Assembly (NCBI RefSeq): GCF_900218015.1
Contig: NZ_UFQQ01000007.1
Span: 62,001 to 126,000 of the forward strand
Direction: 5' to 3'
From: Rhodopseudomonas pentothenatexigens
Lineage (GTDB): Bacteria; Pseudomonadota; Alphaproteobacteria; Rhizobiales; Xanthobacteraceae
Length of the DNA stretch: 64,000 nt
Shown here: piece by piece, positions 14,930 to 24,995 of the stretch
How positions within the stretch are numbered: position 1 is the stretch's first letter
Layout of the letters: each line of letters opens with the position of its first letter
Translations under genes and position numbers: made by a program
The notes under the pieces: model-generated
Seen by the model: the letters and a program-made list of their open reading frames with translations, nothing else
The model's database searches: none
Told to the model about the DNA's origin: nothing

Positions 14930-15427
14930 ATGACCAATCACAAGCGAATCCTCCAGGGATTGAAGGTGGCCGCGGTGCTCGCGGTGGCCCTGTCGATGGG
15001 GGCTTGCGCCAACAAGAACGGGCTCGGTGGTGCCGACGGTGCGATGGCCGGCGCGGCGGCGCCCGGCAGTCAGCAGGATTTCGTCGTCAACGTCGGCGAC
15101 CGTGTGTTCTTCGAGAGCGATCAGTCGGATCTGTCTCCGCAGGCGGTGGCGACGCTCGACAAGCAGGTGCAGTGGCTGCAGACCTACAATCGCTACACCT
15201 TCACCATCGAAGGCCACGCCGACGAGCGCGGCACCCGCGAATACAACATCGCGCTCGGCGCGCGGCGCGCCCAGTCGGTGCGCAACTATCTGGTGTCACG
15301 CGGTATCGACGCGCAGCGGATGCGCACCATCTCGTACGGCAAGGAGCGTCCGGTCGCGGTCTGCAACGACATCTCGTGCTGGTCGCAGAACCGCCGCGCC
15401 GTCACGGTGCTGAACGCCGGCGCCTGA
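14930..15427 (+). CDS. pal: Peptidoglycan-associated lipoprotein Pal
   Basis: A 165-residue outer-membrane lipoprotein with a signal peptide ending in the lipobox LSMGAC (Cys26 lipidated). The OmpA-like C-terminal domain shows the peptidoglycan-binding region TFTIEGHADERGTREYNIAL followed by GARRAQSVRNYLVSRGI and NRRAVTVL. Pal anchors the outer membrane to peptidoglycan and is the final target of the Tol machine. It is normally adjacent to tolB; here 3.7 kb separates them and pal has its own upstream region, though cpoB still follows. Confidence 0.95.
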   Translation: MTNHKRILQGLKVAAVLAVALSMGACANKNGLGGADGAMAGAAAPGSQQDFVVNVGDRVFFESDQSDLSPQAVATLDKQVQWLQTYNRYTFTIEGHADERGTREYNIALGARRAQSVRNYLVSRGIDAQRMRTISYGKERPVAVCNDISCWSQNRRAVTVLNAGA

Positions 15428-15452
15428 GCGAACGCATCGACCTGAATTCGCG

Positions 15453-15479
15453 AACGGTGCCCGCTGGGCACCGTTTTTG
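15453..15479 (+). terminator. Rho-independent terminator after pal
   Basis: AACGGTGCCC-GCT-GGGCACCGTT, a 10 bp stem with a 3 nt loop, runs directly into TTTTTG. It lies 26 nt after the pal stop, between pal and cpoB. Confidence 0.9.
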
Positions 15480-15583
15480 TTTGCGCGGCGGTTTCTGCCG
15501 TCGCCTCAGTCACATTTTTGGCGTAGTACGACGATCAATCCAGCGCCGTTCGCTCGGTGCGCCCTCCAACTCGTCGGACTGTC

Positions 15584-16615
15584 ATGTCATCAGGTTTTGC
15601 CGTCTCCGCACGCAGCCTCGCCTTGATGGCGACGCTCGTCTTCGCCGCGCCCGCGCTGGCCCAGCAATACGGTGGCGAGGTCGATCCCGAGATCCGCATT
15701 CAGCAGCTCGAGGACCGGCTGCGGATGCTGACCGGCCAGAATGAAGAGCTGCAATATCGCAATCGCAGGCTCGAGGAACAGCTCCGGCAGTTGCAGGGCA
15801 GCGCCGGTGCGCCGGGCGCGCAGCAGCCGTCGACGCCGGCCTCGCCCGGCGCGGTGCCGCCATCGCCGCAACCGTCGCCGTCCTATGGTCAGCCGCAGCA
15901 GCCTGGCTACGGCCAGCAGCCTGGCTACGGCCAGCAGGCGCCGATGGTGCAGCCGCAACCGACCGCGCCGCAGCAGGGCGGTCGCCGCGGTGACGCGTTC
16001 GATCCGTCGCAGAATCCGAACGCCCCGGGCGTGCCGCGGCCGCTCGGCGGCGGGCAGATGCCGATGGAACAGGGCGGGGGCGCACCCGCCGGTCGCACGC
16101 CGGGAGCGCCGATCGATCTGTCGAACGGCAGCGGCGGCTACGTTCAGGGCGGCTACCCGCAAGGCGCGCCGGCGACGCAGCAGGCGCCTGCGGCTGCGAC
16201 CGGCGGTGCCTTGACGACGCTGCCGCCATCGCAGTCGCCGCGCGACGAGTTCGACCTCGGCATCGGCTACATGCAGCGCCGCGACTATGCGCTGGCCGAG
16301 GAGACGATGCGCAACTTCACCCAGAAGTATCCGGACAATCCGTTGGCCGCCGATGCACAATACTGGCTCGGCGAGAGCTTCTTCCAGCGCCAGATGTATC
16401 GCGACTCCGCCGAAGCCTTTCTCGCAGTGACCAGCAAGCACGAGAAAGCCGGCAAGGCGCCGGACGCGCTGCTGCGGCTCGGCCAGTCGCTGGCGGCGCT
16501 GAAGGAGAAGGAGGCCGCTTGTGCCGCGCTCGGCGAAATCGGCCGGAAGTATCCGCAGGCCTCGTCCGGCGTGAAGAAGGCGGTCGACCGCGAGCAGAAG
16601 AAGTTGAAGTGCTGA
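15584..16615 (+). CDS. cpoB: Cell division coordinator CpoB (YbgF)
   Basis: A 343-residue periplasmic protein. The signal peptide ends FAAPALA-QQ. A coiled-coil trimerisation segment follows (IRIQQLEDRLRMLTGQNEEL, residues ~35-70), then a long Gln/Pro/Gly-rich linker with tandem PGYGQQ copies. The C-terminal TPR domain begins at about residue 220 (DEFDLGIGYMQRRDYALAEE, PDNPLAADAQYWLGESFF). CpoB modulates Tol energy use and peptidoglycan synthesis at division. The ATG at 15584 gives a clean signal peptide; a GTG at 15557 would add nine residues. The linker is longer than in E. coli CpoB. Confidence 0.9.
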   Translation: MSSGFAVSARSLALMATLVFAAPALAQQYGGEVDPEIRIQQLEDRLRMLTGQNEELQYRNRRLEEQLRQLQGSAGAPGAQQPSTPASPGAVPPSPQPSPSYGQPQQPGYGQQPGYGQQAPMVQPQPTAPQQGGRRGDAFDPSQNPNAPGVPRPLGGGQMPMEQGGGAPAGRTPGAPIDLSNGSGGYVQGGYPQGAPATQQAPAAATGGALTTLPPSQSPRDEFDLGIGYMQRRDYALAEETMRNFTQKYPDNPLAADAQYWLGESFFQRQMYRDSAEAFLAVTSKHEKAGKAPDALLRLGQSLAALKEKEAACAALGEIGRKYPQASSGVKKAVDREQKKLKC

Positions 16616-16667
16616 ACCCTGGCGGCCTCGGCGGCGCCGAGGCTTGACCACCGGCAGGCGGGTGCCG

Positions 16668-17705
16668 ATGTCCGGGACCGACGACGAGCCGATCTCCCGA
16701 GGTGAAGCCGGCCTGCTGTTCGCCGACTGGAAGGCCGCGCCGGCGATCGTGCTGGCGGTGTCCGGCGGCCCCGATTCGCTGGCGCTGATGTGGCTCGCGG
16801 CGCGCTGGCGCCGTTCGCTGAAGCGCGGCCCGAAGCTCTCGGTCGTCACCATCGATCACGGCCTGCGTCCGGCGGCAGCGCAGGAAGCGCGGGCGGTCAA
16901 GCTTCTGGCAGGCTCGCTCGATCTGCCGCATCGGACGCTGCGCTGGCGCGGCGACAAGCCGACCAGCGGGATCCAGGCGGCGGCGCGGGCCGCGCGCTAT
17001 CGGTTGTTGGCACAGGCCGCCAGGAGATTCGGTGCCTCGCATGTGATGACCGCGCATACCCGCGACGACCAGGCCGAAACCGTGCTGATGCGGCTGTCGC
17101 GCGGCAGCGGCGTGGCGGGATTGGCCGCGATGGCGCGCGAAACCGAGCGCGACGGTATGATGCTGGCGCGGCCGCTGCTGGAGATTCCGAAGGCGCGGCT
17201 GATCGCGACGCTGGCGAAGGCCAGGATCGGCTTTGCGAGCGACCCGAGCAATGTCGATCCGCGCTTCGCCCGGCCGCGGCTGCGCGAGCTGATGCCGCTG
17301 TTGGCGGCCGAAGGCTGTGATGCGCGCGCTTTGACCCGGCTGGCGGCGCGGGCGGCACGGGCCGATGCCGCCCTCGAACGGATGACGGATGGCGCCGAAC
17401 AGTTTCTCAGGTCGTTGGACCATGGATCGGCGCGGCCAGGCGTGGATGCCGCCGCGTTCCTGAACCTGCCTGCAGAAATCGGGATTCGATTGTTGCTGCG
17501 GACACTCACCCAGCAAGGTTACGAGGGGCCGCCCGAACTCGGCAAGGTCGAAACGCTGGCCGCGTCCCTGCAGCAGGCCATGGCCCGGGGCGCTACGGCC
17601 GGCAAAGTCCGGCTGAAACAGACGCTGGCGGGCGCGGTGGTGACGCTCACAAGCGATCGTCTGGTGATCGCTCCGGCTCCGCCGCGGCGCGGCCGCAGCC
17701 GCTGA
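16668..17705 (+). CDS. tilS: tRNA(Ile)-lysidine synthetase TilS
   Basis: A 345-residue N-type ATP pyrophosphatase. The PP-loop SGGPDS lies at residues 32-37 and VTIDHGLRP at about 62-70. HTRDDQAETVLMRLSRGSG is the characteristic TilS segment, and LLEIPKARLIATL follows. The enzyme converts C34 of tRNA-Ile(CAU) to lysidine so that AUA is read as Ile. It is shorter than E. coli TilS (432) and lacks the full C-terminal domain, as in many alphaproteobacteria. The ATG at 16668 is preferred to TTG 16644 and GTG 16662. It sits between cpoB and ftsH, the common order in this group. Confidence 0.9.
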   Translation: MSGTDDEPISRGEAGLLFADWKAAPAIVLAVSGGPDSLALMWLAARWRRSLKRGPKLSVVTIDHGLRPAAAQEARAVKLLAGSLDLPHRTLRWRGDKPTSGIQAAARAARYRLLAQAARRFGASHVMTAHTRDDQAETVLMRLSRGSGVAGLAAMARETERDGMMLARPLLEIPKARLIATLAKARIGFASDPSNVDPRFARPRLRELMPLLAAEGCDARALTRLAARAARADAALERMTDGAEQFLRSLDHGSARPGVDAAAFLNLPAEIGIRLLLRTLTQQGYEGPPELGKVETLAASLQQAMARGATAGKVRLKQTLAGAVVTLTSDRLVIAPAPPRRGRSR

Positions 17706-17933
17706 TCGGCGCTCACCTAGGTTTAATCACCGGAAGAGAGCGGACCGAATTGCCACGATTTGAGCGAGAAACCGGTTAGAATGCGCCAAATAGTCCTGTG
17801 CGGTTCTCTTGGCAGGGGCTCGGCTCACACCTAGATTAGGCTGGCCGGCTCCGGGGAAGCTCCCCGCAGGGCCATTCGTTTCGGCGCCGCAGGGCCCACC
17901 GGTCGCGATCCGCGCGACCCATAAGGAAGATCG
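17706..17933. promoter_or_regulatory. Upstream region of ftsH
   Basis: 228 bases without a gene, ending in a TAAGGAAGATCG ribosome-binding site for ftsH. A small hairpin GGGAAGCTCCCC lies near 17852. FtsH is usually heat-shock induced, but I could not identify a convincing RpoH promoter by eye. Confidence 0.35.
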
Positions 17934-19850
<1,917 letters not shown>

Positions 19851-19878
19851 TCCGGCCTTGATCATCACGTATGTTCTG

Positions 19879-19907
19879 AAAACGCGGCCCCTTGGGGCCG
19901 CGTTTTT
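19879..19907 (+). terminator. Rho-independent terminator after ftsH
   Basis: AAAACGCGGCCCC-TT-GGGGCCGCG followed by TTTTT forms a long perfect GC stem with a U-tract, 28 nt past the ftsH stop. Confidence 0.9.
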
Positions 19908-20083
19908 GCTGAGCGGCATGATTGAGCAAAGACAATTCAGCCAGGGATGAACTGTGCTGCTGTTCGGCGTCGAGCGCGTCCGGATCTGATCGGGGCCGAG
20001 CCCGCCTCGGCTCGCTGCGCCAAGCGCTTTTGCTCGCACGAGCCCGCCTCGAGTTGTCTCGACGACGCGGATCGGAACATGCG

Positions 20084-21181
20084 ATGAATCGCCGGTCGGT
20101 TTTGATGGCTGGAGCTGCCGCGCTGGCGACGAGCGCCAGTGGTGCCGTCCTGTGGGCGAGGCAGGACATCGGCCGCTGGCGCGCCGCGGCCGATGCGATA
20201 AGGCAGCCTTTGAACCCGGAGCTCACCGGTCGAGCTGCGATCGCCGAACTGGTCCGTTGCGCCACGCTCGCTGCTAACAGCCACAACACGCAGCCATGGC
20301 GGTTCGTCGCCCGGGATGCCGACATCACCATCGCGCCGGATTTTTCCCGGCGTTGTCCGGTGGTTGATCCGGACGACCACCATCTGTTCGCAAGTCTCGG
20401 TGCGGCTGCCGAGAACATCGTGCAGGCGGCGCCGGTGTTCGGTCTGTCTGCGACGGTGAGAGCCGTGGGAGAGGACGGCCGGGTGAGGATCGATCTGGTG
20501 CCGGGCGCCCCCGAGCCCTCGGAGTTGGCGGCCGCAATCGTCAAGCGGCAATGCTGCCGCGGTTTGTACGACTCGCGGCCGGTCCCGGCGGACGAGCTGC
20601 AGAGGCTCGCCTCGGCTGGCCGCGGCGACGGCGTCGACATTCTGTTGCTGACCGAGCCTGCGGCGGTCGACGCGGTTGCGTCCCTGGTCATCGCCGGCAA
20701 CACCGCCCAATTCGCCGATCCGAGCTTCCTCGCAGAACTCAAACACTGGCTCCGCTTCGGATACGCCGATGCGGTGGCGACTGGCGACGGGCTGTTTGCA
20801 GGCGTGTCCGGCAATCCCGCCTTGCCCGCCCCGGTCGGGCGGTTGCTGTTCGACCGCGTCGTCTCGGCGGACTCCGAGAACGCCAAATGCCGGGCCCAGA
20901 TCGCCAGTTCGGCGGGCCTTGCCGTGTTCGTTTCGGACCACGACGACCGCGGACATTGGCTCGCCGCCGGGCGGGCGTATCAGCGCTTCGCGCTGTGCGC
21001 GACCGCGCTCGGTATCAAGCATGCCTTCCTGAATCAGCCCGTCGAGGTGCCGCAGCAGCGACACCGTCTCGCCGAACATCTCGGTCTCGGGTTGCGCCGT
21101 CCGGATTTCATCGTGCGCTTCGGCTACGGAGCCGACATGCCCCGGTCGCTGCGGCGCCCGATCGCCGATGTGCTGGTGTAG
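20084..21181 (+). CDS. Twin-arginine-exported Acg/nitroreductase-like flavoprotein
   Basis: A 365-residue protein. The N-terminus MNRRSVLMAGAAALATSASG is a twin-arginine-type signal. The body shows the Acg-family nitroreductase-like pattern: ELVRCATLAANSHNTQPWRF near residues 49-75 (the FMN-contacting NSHNTQPW motif), VVDPDDHHLFASLGAAAENI, and a C-terminal half with RAYQRFALCATALGIKHAFL. Proteins with this motif bind FMN, but family members such as M. tuberculosis Acg may store flavin rather than catalyse. It is monocistronic, after the ftsH terminator. The ATG at 20084 gives a textbook signal; the longer frame from 19922 crosses low-quality coding sequence. Confidence 0.75.
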   Translation: MNRRSVLMAGAAALATSASGAVLWARQDIGRWRAAADAIRQPLNPELTGRAAIAELVRCATLAANSHNTQPWRFVARDADITIAPDFSRRCPVVDPDDHHLFASLGAAAENIVQAAPVFGLSATVRAVGEDGRVRIDLVPGAPEPSELAAAIVKRQCCRGLYDSRPVPADELQRLASAGRGDGVDILLLTEPAAVDAVASLVIAGNTAQFADPSFLAELKHWLRFGYADAVATGDGLFAGVSGNPALPAPVGRLLFDRVVSADSENAKCRAQIASSAGLAVFVSDHDDRGHWLAAGRAYQRFALCATALGIKHAFLNQPVEVPQQRHRLAEHLGLGLRRPDFIVRFGYGADMPRSLRRPIADVLV

Positions 21182-21281
21182 TTCGGTCGAGCGCGGCGCT
21201 GTCGCATAGCCCCATGAGCTGTGATTGCTTGACCTGGCGCTGCGCAGCCATCACGCCATGGTCGGCAACGCGGACCAGACC

Positions 21282-22031
21282 ATGACCACGCATATTCAGA
21301 AAGCTCCCGCCTATTGGTCGCGCGACGCGATCTGGCCCGGAATCGTCGCGATCGGCCCGATGCTGCCGGGGACGCTGGCGTTCGGGATGGCGTTCGGCGC
21401 GCTCTGCGCGCAGAAGAACTTCACGCTGGCCGAAGTCGAAGTGATGATGGCCACCGTCTATGGCGGACTGTCGCAATTCGTCGCGGTCCAGGCCTGGCCG
21501 GATCGGCTGACGCCGTCGACGATCGCGGCGCTGGCGCTGCTCACCACCACCGTCAACATCCGGTTCTTCCTGATGACGGCGTCGATGCGGCCCTGGCTCG
21601 GCACGCTGCCGGCGTGGCAGGTCTATCCGCCGCTGCTTTTGGTCACCGATGGCGGCTGGCTGGCGGCGATGCGCTATCGCGAACATGGTGGCGCCAACGC
21701 CTGGTTCTACACCGGCGGTGCGGTGGTGCTGTATCTGGTGTGGCTGGTGTCGGCGATCCCGGGATTTCTGCTGGCCGAGCAGCTCGCCGATCCGAAGAAA
21801 TTCGGCGTCGACATCGCGATGCCGGCGTTCTTCGCAGCGCTGCTGGTGCCGGCCTGGAAGGGAGCACGCCGCGCGATACCTTGGGTCGTATCGGGCGCCG
21901 TCGCCTTGATTGTGCACTGGTTGGTGCCCGGATATTGGTTCATCATCGCCGGCGCCCTGTCCGGCGCGATTACCGCCGGGCTGATGGACGAGCCGCCCCC
22001 GCACGCAGCGCAGCCGGGGCAGGCGTCATGA
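21282..22031 (+). CDS. azlC: AzlC-family branched-chain amino acid exporter, large subunit
   Basis: About 249 residues with six or more hydrophobic segments. Conserved AzlC features include GPMLPGTLAFGMAFGALCAQ, YGGLSQFVAVQ, TTTVNIRFFLMTASMRPWL and the final GYWFIIAGALSGAI. With the small subunit AzlD it exports branched-chain amino acids or analogues, relieving toxic build-up. The start is placed at ATG 21282; ATG 21258 and a start at 21225 are alternatives. Its stop overlaps the azlD start (ATGA). Confidence 0.85.
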   Translation: MTTHIQKAPAYWSRDAIWPGIVAIGPMLPGTLAFGMAFGALCAQKNFTLAEVEVMMATVYGGLSQFVAVQAWPDRLTPSTIAALALLTTTVNIRFFLMTASMRPWLGTLPAWQVYPPLLLVTDGGWLAAMRYREHGGANAWFYTGGAVVLYLVWLVSAIPGFLLAEQLADPKKFGVDIAMPAFFAALLVPAWKGARRAIPWVVSGAVALIVHWLVPGYWFIIAGALSGAITAGLMDEPPPHAAQPGQAS

Positions 22032-22345
22032 CCGACATGCTCCGCGGCGATGTGATGATCGCCTTCGCGGTGATGACCGTCGTGACGGTGGCCTCGCGGC
22101 TCGGCGGTTATTTCCTGATGCGCTATGTCGAGGTCACGCCGCGGGTGCGCCGGATGTTCGAGGCGCTTCCGGGCTCCATCATCGTGGCGGCGGCGCTGCC
22201 GGTCGCGGTCAATGGCGGTCCGATCGTGATGGTCGCACTCGGAGCGGCGATCGCAGTGAGCGTGTTGCGCCGCAACGATTTCCTGGCCGTGATGACTGGT
22301 ATGCTAGTAGCGGCTTTGGCCCGCGCGGCCGGGTTGCCGGGCTAG
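22028..22345 (+). CDS. azlD: AzlD-family branched-chain amino acid exporter, small subunit
   Basis: A 105-residue membrane protein with about three to four hydrophobic helices. Typical AzlD features are VVTVASRLGGYFLM, FEALPGSIIVAAALPV and the Asn-Asp-containing RRNDFLAVMTGMLVAALAR. It is translationally coupled to azlC by a 4 nt ATGA overlap and forms the two-subunit exporter. No Lrp-type regulator is adjacent; the next gene is a TetR regulator with its own leader. Confidence 0.85.
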   Translation: MTDMLRGDVMIAFAVMTVVTVASRLGGYFLMRYVEVTPRVRRMFEALPGSIIVAAALPVAVNGGPIVMVALGAAIAVSVLRRNDFLAVMTGMLVAALARAAGLPG

Positions 22346-22400
22346 TTTCCAGTAATGCTATTCATTTCATCGCCGTAAGGGCTTGCCATCGGTTCTGAAT

Positions 22401-22420
22401 AAGTGTTCACTTTTTTCACT
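22401..22420. promoter_or_regulatory. Possible operator upstream of TetR gene
   Basis: AAGTG-TT-CACTT (22401-22412) is a small dyad directly followed by TTTTCACT, a repeat of its half-site. It lies about 110 nt before the TetR start and could be its autoregulatory site. Weak evidence. Confidence 0.3.
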
Positions 22421-22529
22421 GATTTGGCGAGGGTGTTGCATTGGTTTCTCTCGCTACTCCAGCAGCTTGATGAGCGATTCCAGGCCGGTGAAGCGGCTGC
22501 GGAAGCTCGCTTCCGGGAACGACAGCGCA

Positions 22530-23204
22530 ATGGTTTACCGGCGGACCCATCAGGTCGTGAAGCGCTTGGCGGCCCGCCGCAGCGCAATTCTCTCTGCGGC
22601 GCGTGAGACCGCCGCGGAGGGCGGCATGGCCGCGGTGCAGATCGCGCCGGTCGCTGCGCGCGCCAAGGTCGCCGCCGGAACCGTGTATCGCTACTTCCCG
22701 TCCAAGGCCGACCTGATCTCCGAACTGATCGCCGACGTCTCGCGCGACGAACTCGCTGCGATCCGTCGCGCAGCCGATGCAGCGCCCGGGCCCTCTTCGG
22801 CGCTCGCCGCCGCCGTGACCACGGTGGCGGTGCACGTGCTGTCGCACCGCAAGTTGGCCTGGGGAATCCTGGCGGAGCCGGTCGATGTCGACGTGTCGGC
22901 GTCCCGGCTCGCCAGTCGTCGTGAAATCGCTGGTGAGATCGAATTGCGGATCGAGGCCGCGGTCCGCGCTGGGCATCTGCCGGCACAGGACACGGCGCTG
23001 GCCGCGACTGCGCTGCTCGGCGCCGTCCACGAATCCCTGGTCGGACCGCTTGCGCCCGACAATCTCGACGACCCGGCGAAGCTGCGTGATGCGGTGCAAA
23101 CGGTGACGCTGCTGGCGCTGCGCGCGGTCGGCGTGATGGACGCCCGCGCCCGCGGCTTGGTGGTGCAGGCGGTGGTGCCGCCGCGTAGTCTGGTCGGAGC
23201 GTGA
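22530..23204 (+). CDS. TetR/AcrR-family transcriptional regulator
   Basis: About 224 residues. The N-terminal helix-turn-helix spans about residues 15-60 (AILSAARETAAEGGMAAVQI, then VAARAKVAAGTVYRYFPSKA DL). The C-terminal half (SHRKLAWGILAEPVDVDV ... GAVHESLVGPLA) is a ligand pocket of unknown specificity. The ATG at 22530 has GGGAACGAC upstream; an ATG at 22470 would add 20 residues. It lies between azlCD and glcD, either of which could be its target. Confidence 0.8.
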   Translation: MVYRRTHQVVKRLAARRSAILSAARETAAEGGMAAVQIAPVAARAKVAAGTVYRYFPSKADLISELIADVSRDELAAIRRAADAAPGPSSALAAAVTTVAVHVLSHRKLAWGILAEPVDVDVSASRLASRREIAGEIELRIEAAVRAGHLPAQDTALAATALLGAVHESLVGPLAPDNLDDPAKLRDAVQTVTLLALRAVGVMDARARGLVVQAVVPPRSLVGA

Positions 23205-23212
23205 TCAGTTCC

Positions 23213-23231
23213 CGTTTGCCCTCGGCAAACG
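23213..23231. terminator. Perfect hairpin between TetR gene and glcD
   Basis: CGTTTGCC-CTC-GGCAAACG is an exact 8 bp dyad 9 nt after the TetR stop, without a U-tract. It may be a weak terminator or a protein-binding palindrome for glcD control. Confidence 0.4.
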
Positions 23232-23328
23232 CTGTGGTTATGACAACTCACGTGTCCTGATCCGACCGTTCCCGCTCGCCGGAGACGCGACCAGCTCGAG
23301 CGCAGCAGTCCGCGCAGGAGTATCTCGC

Positions 23329-24822
23329 ATGACCATTCTGATGCCGGAGCCGGATCAGTCCGTGCTGGCGCGCCGCGACGAAATCATCGCGGCCTTGCGC
23401 AAGATCGTGCCGGGCGAGGGGGTGATCTCCAGCGCCGCCGAGATGAAGCCCTACGAGTCCGACGGGCTGATGGCGTATCGCCAGCCGCCGATGGTGGTGG
23501 TGCTGCCGAGTACGACCAGACAGGTCTCCGAGGTGCTGCGCTATTGCCACCAGAACGGCATCAAGGTGGTGCCGCGCGGCTCCGGCACGTCGCTGTCCGG
23601 TGGCGCTCTGCCGCTCGCCGACGGCGTGCTGCTGGGCCTCGGCAAGTTCAAGCGGATCCGCGAGATCGACTTCGACAACCGCGCCGTGGTGGTCGAGCCC
23701 GGCGCGACCAACTTGGCGATCAGCCAGGCCGTGGACCATGCCGGCTTCTACTACGCGCCCGATCCGTCGTCGCAGATCGCCTGTTCGATCGGCGGCAACA
23801 TCGCCGAGAATTCCGGCGGCGTGCACTGCCTGAAATACGGCATGACCACCAATAACGTGCTCGGCTGCGAGATCGTGCTGATGACCGGGGAGATCCTGCG
23901 GATCGGCGGCAAGGCGGCGGAATGCGCCGGCTACGATCTGATGGGCGTGATCACCGGCTCCGAAGGTCTGCTCGGCGTCATCACCGAGGTCACCGTGCGG
24001 ATCCTGCGCAAACCCGAGACCGCGCGGGCGCTGATGATCGGGTTCCAGAGCGTCGAGGCCGCCGGCCAGTGCGTTGCCGACGTGATCAGCGCCGGCATCA
24101 TTCCGGGCGGCATGGAGATGATGGACCGGCCCGCGATCCACGCCGCCGAGGCCTTCGTCCATGCGGGCTATCCGCTCGACGTCGAGGCGCTGCTGATCAT
24201 CGAACTCGACGGACCGCAGGTCGAGGTCGACGAGCTGATCGGCCGGGTCGAGGCGATCGCGCTCGGCTGCGGCTCGACCACCTGCCAGATCTCCACCAGC
24301 GAGCAGCAGCGGCTGCTGTTCTGGTCCGGCCGCAAGGCGGCGTTCCCGGCGGTGGGCCGGATCTCCCCGGACTATCTGTGCATGGACGGCACCATCCCGC
24401 GCGCCCAGCTGCCGCTCGTGCTGCGGCGGATGAACGAGATGTCGGAGAAATACGGCCTGCGCGTCGCCAACGTGTTCCACGCCGGCGACGGCAATCTGCA
24501 TCCGCTGATCCTGTACGACGCCAACAAGCCGGGCGAGCAGGACGCCGCCGAAGCCTTCGGCGCCGACATCCTCAAGCTGTGCGTCGAGGTCGGCGGCGTG
24601 CTCACCGGCGAACACGGCGTCGGGATCGAAAAACGCGACCTGATGCCGGAGATGTTCTCGGACATCGACCTCAACCAGCAGCAGCGGCTGAAATGCGCGT
24701 TCGACTCCGAGGGACTGCTCAATCCCGGCAAAGTGTTTCCGACGCTGCACCGCTGCGCCGAGCTCGGCCGGATGCATGTGCACAAGGGGCAGTTGCCGTT
24801 CCCGGACATTCCGCGGTTCTGA
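23329..24822 (+). CDS. glcD: Glycolate oxidase FAD-linked subunit GlcD
   Basis: A 497-residue FAD-linked oxidase of the VAO/PCMH fold. The FAD-binding N-terminal half carries VVPRGSGTSLSGGALPLADG and CSIGGNIAENSGGVHCLKYG. The C-terminal substrate cap carries NVFHAGDGNLHPLILYD, with the His residues of this family, and VGGVLTGEHGVGIEKRD. With GlcE and GlcF it oxidises glycolate to glyoxylate and passes electrons to the quinone pool; in phototrophic and CO2-fixing bacteria it recycles glycolate from Rubisco oxygenation. It is the first of the three glc genes, with a 173 nt repeat-containing gap before glcE. Confidence 0.93.
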   Translation: MTILMPEPDQSVLARRDEIIAALRKIVPGEGVISSAAEMKPYESDGLMAYRQPPMVVVLPSTTRQVSEVLRYCHQNGIKVVPRGSGTSLSGGALPLADGVLLGLGKFKRIREIDFDNRAVVVEPGATNLAISQAVDHAGFYYAPDPSSQIACSIGGNIAENSGGVHCLKYGMTTNNVLGCEIVLMTGEILRIGGKAAECAGYDLMGVITGSEGLLGVITEVTVRILRKPETARALMIGFQSVEAAGQCVADVISAGIIPGGMEMMDRPAIHAAEAFVHAGYPLDVEALLIIELDGPQVEVDELIGRVEAIALGCGSTTCQISTSEQQRLLFWSGRKAAFPAVGRISPDYLCMDGTIPRAQLPLVLRRMNEMSEKYGLRVANVFHAGDGNLHPLILYDANKPGEQDAAEAFGADILKLCVEVGGVLTGEHGVGIEKRDLMPEMFSDIDLNQQQRLKCAFDSEGLLNPGKVFPTLHRCAELGRMHVHKGQLPFPDIPRF

Positions 24823-24865
24823 CCGAGCAGTGTAATCGCCGATGCACGAAGTAGAGCCTTTCACC

Positions 24866-24950
24866 GTCATTGCGAGCGAAGCGAAGCAATCCAGGGCTCG
24901 GCGCACGGCGCTCCTGGATTGCTTCGTCGGCTTCGCCTCCTCACATTGAC
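24866..24950. repeat. REP-like palindromic element between glcD and glcE
   Basis: GTCATTGCGAGCGAAGCGAA followed by GCAATCCAGG forms the left arm. CCTGGATTGCTTCGTC followed by GGCTTCGCCTCCTCACATTG forms an imperfect right arm. A shorter relative lies at 58955-58990. This GTCATTGCGAGCGAAGC palindrome is a common dispersed intergenic repeat of Bradyrhizobium/Rhodopseudomonas genomes. Confidence 0.8.
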
Positions 24951-24995
24951 GCGGGGGAGGGGCAATGCCTCGCATTCTGAAGGACGAAATTTGCC

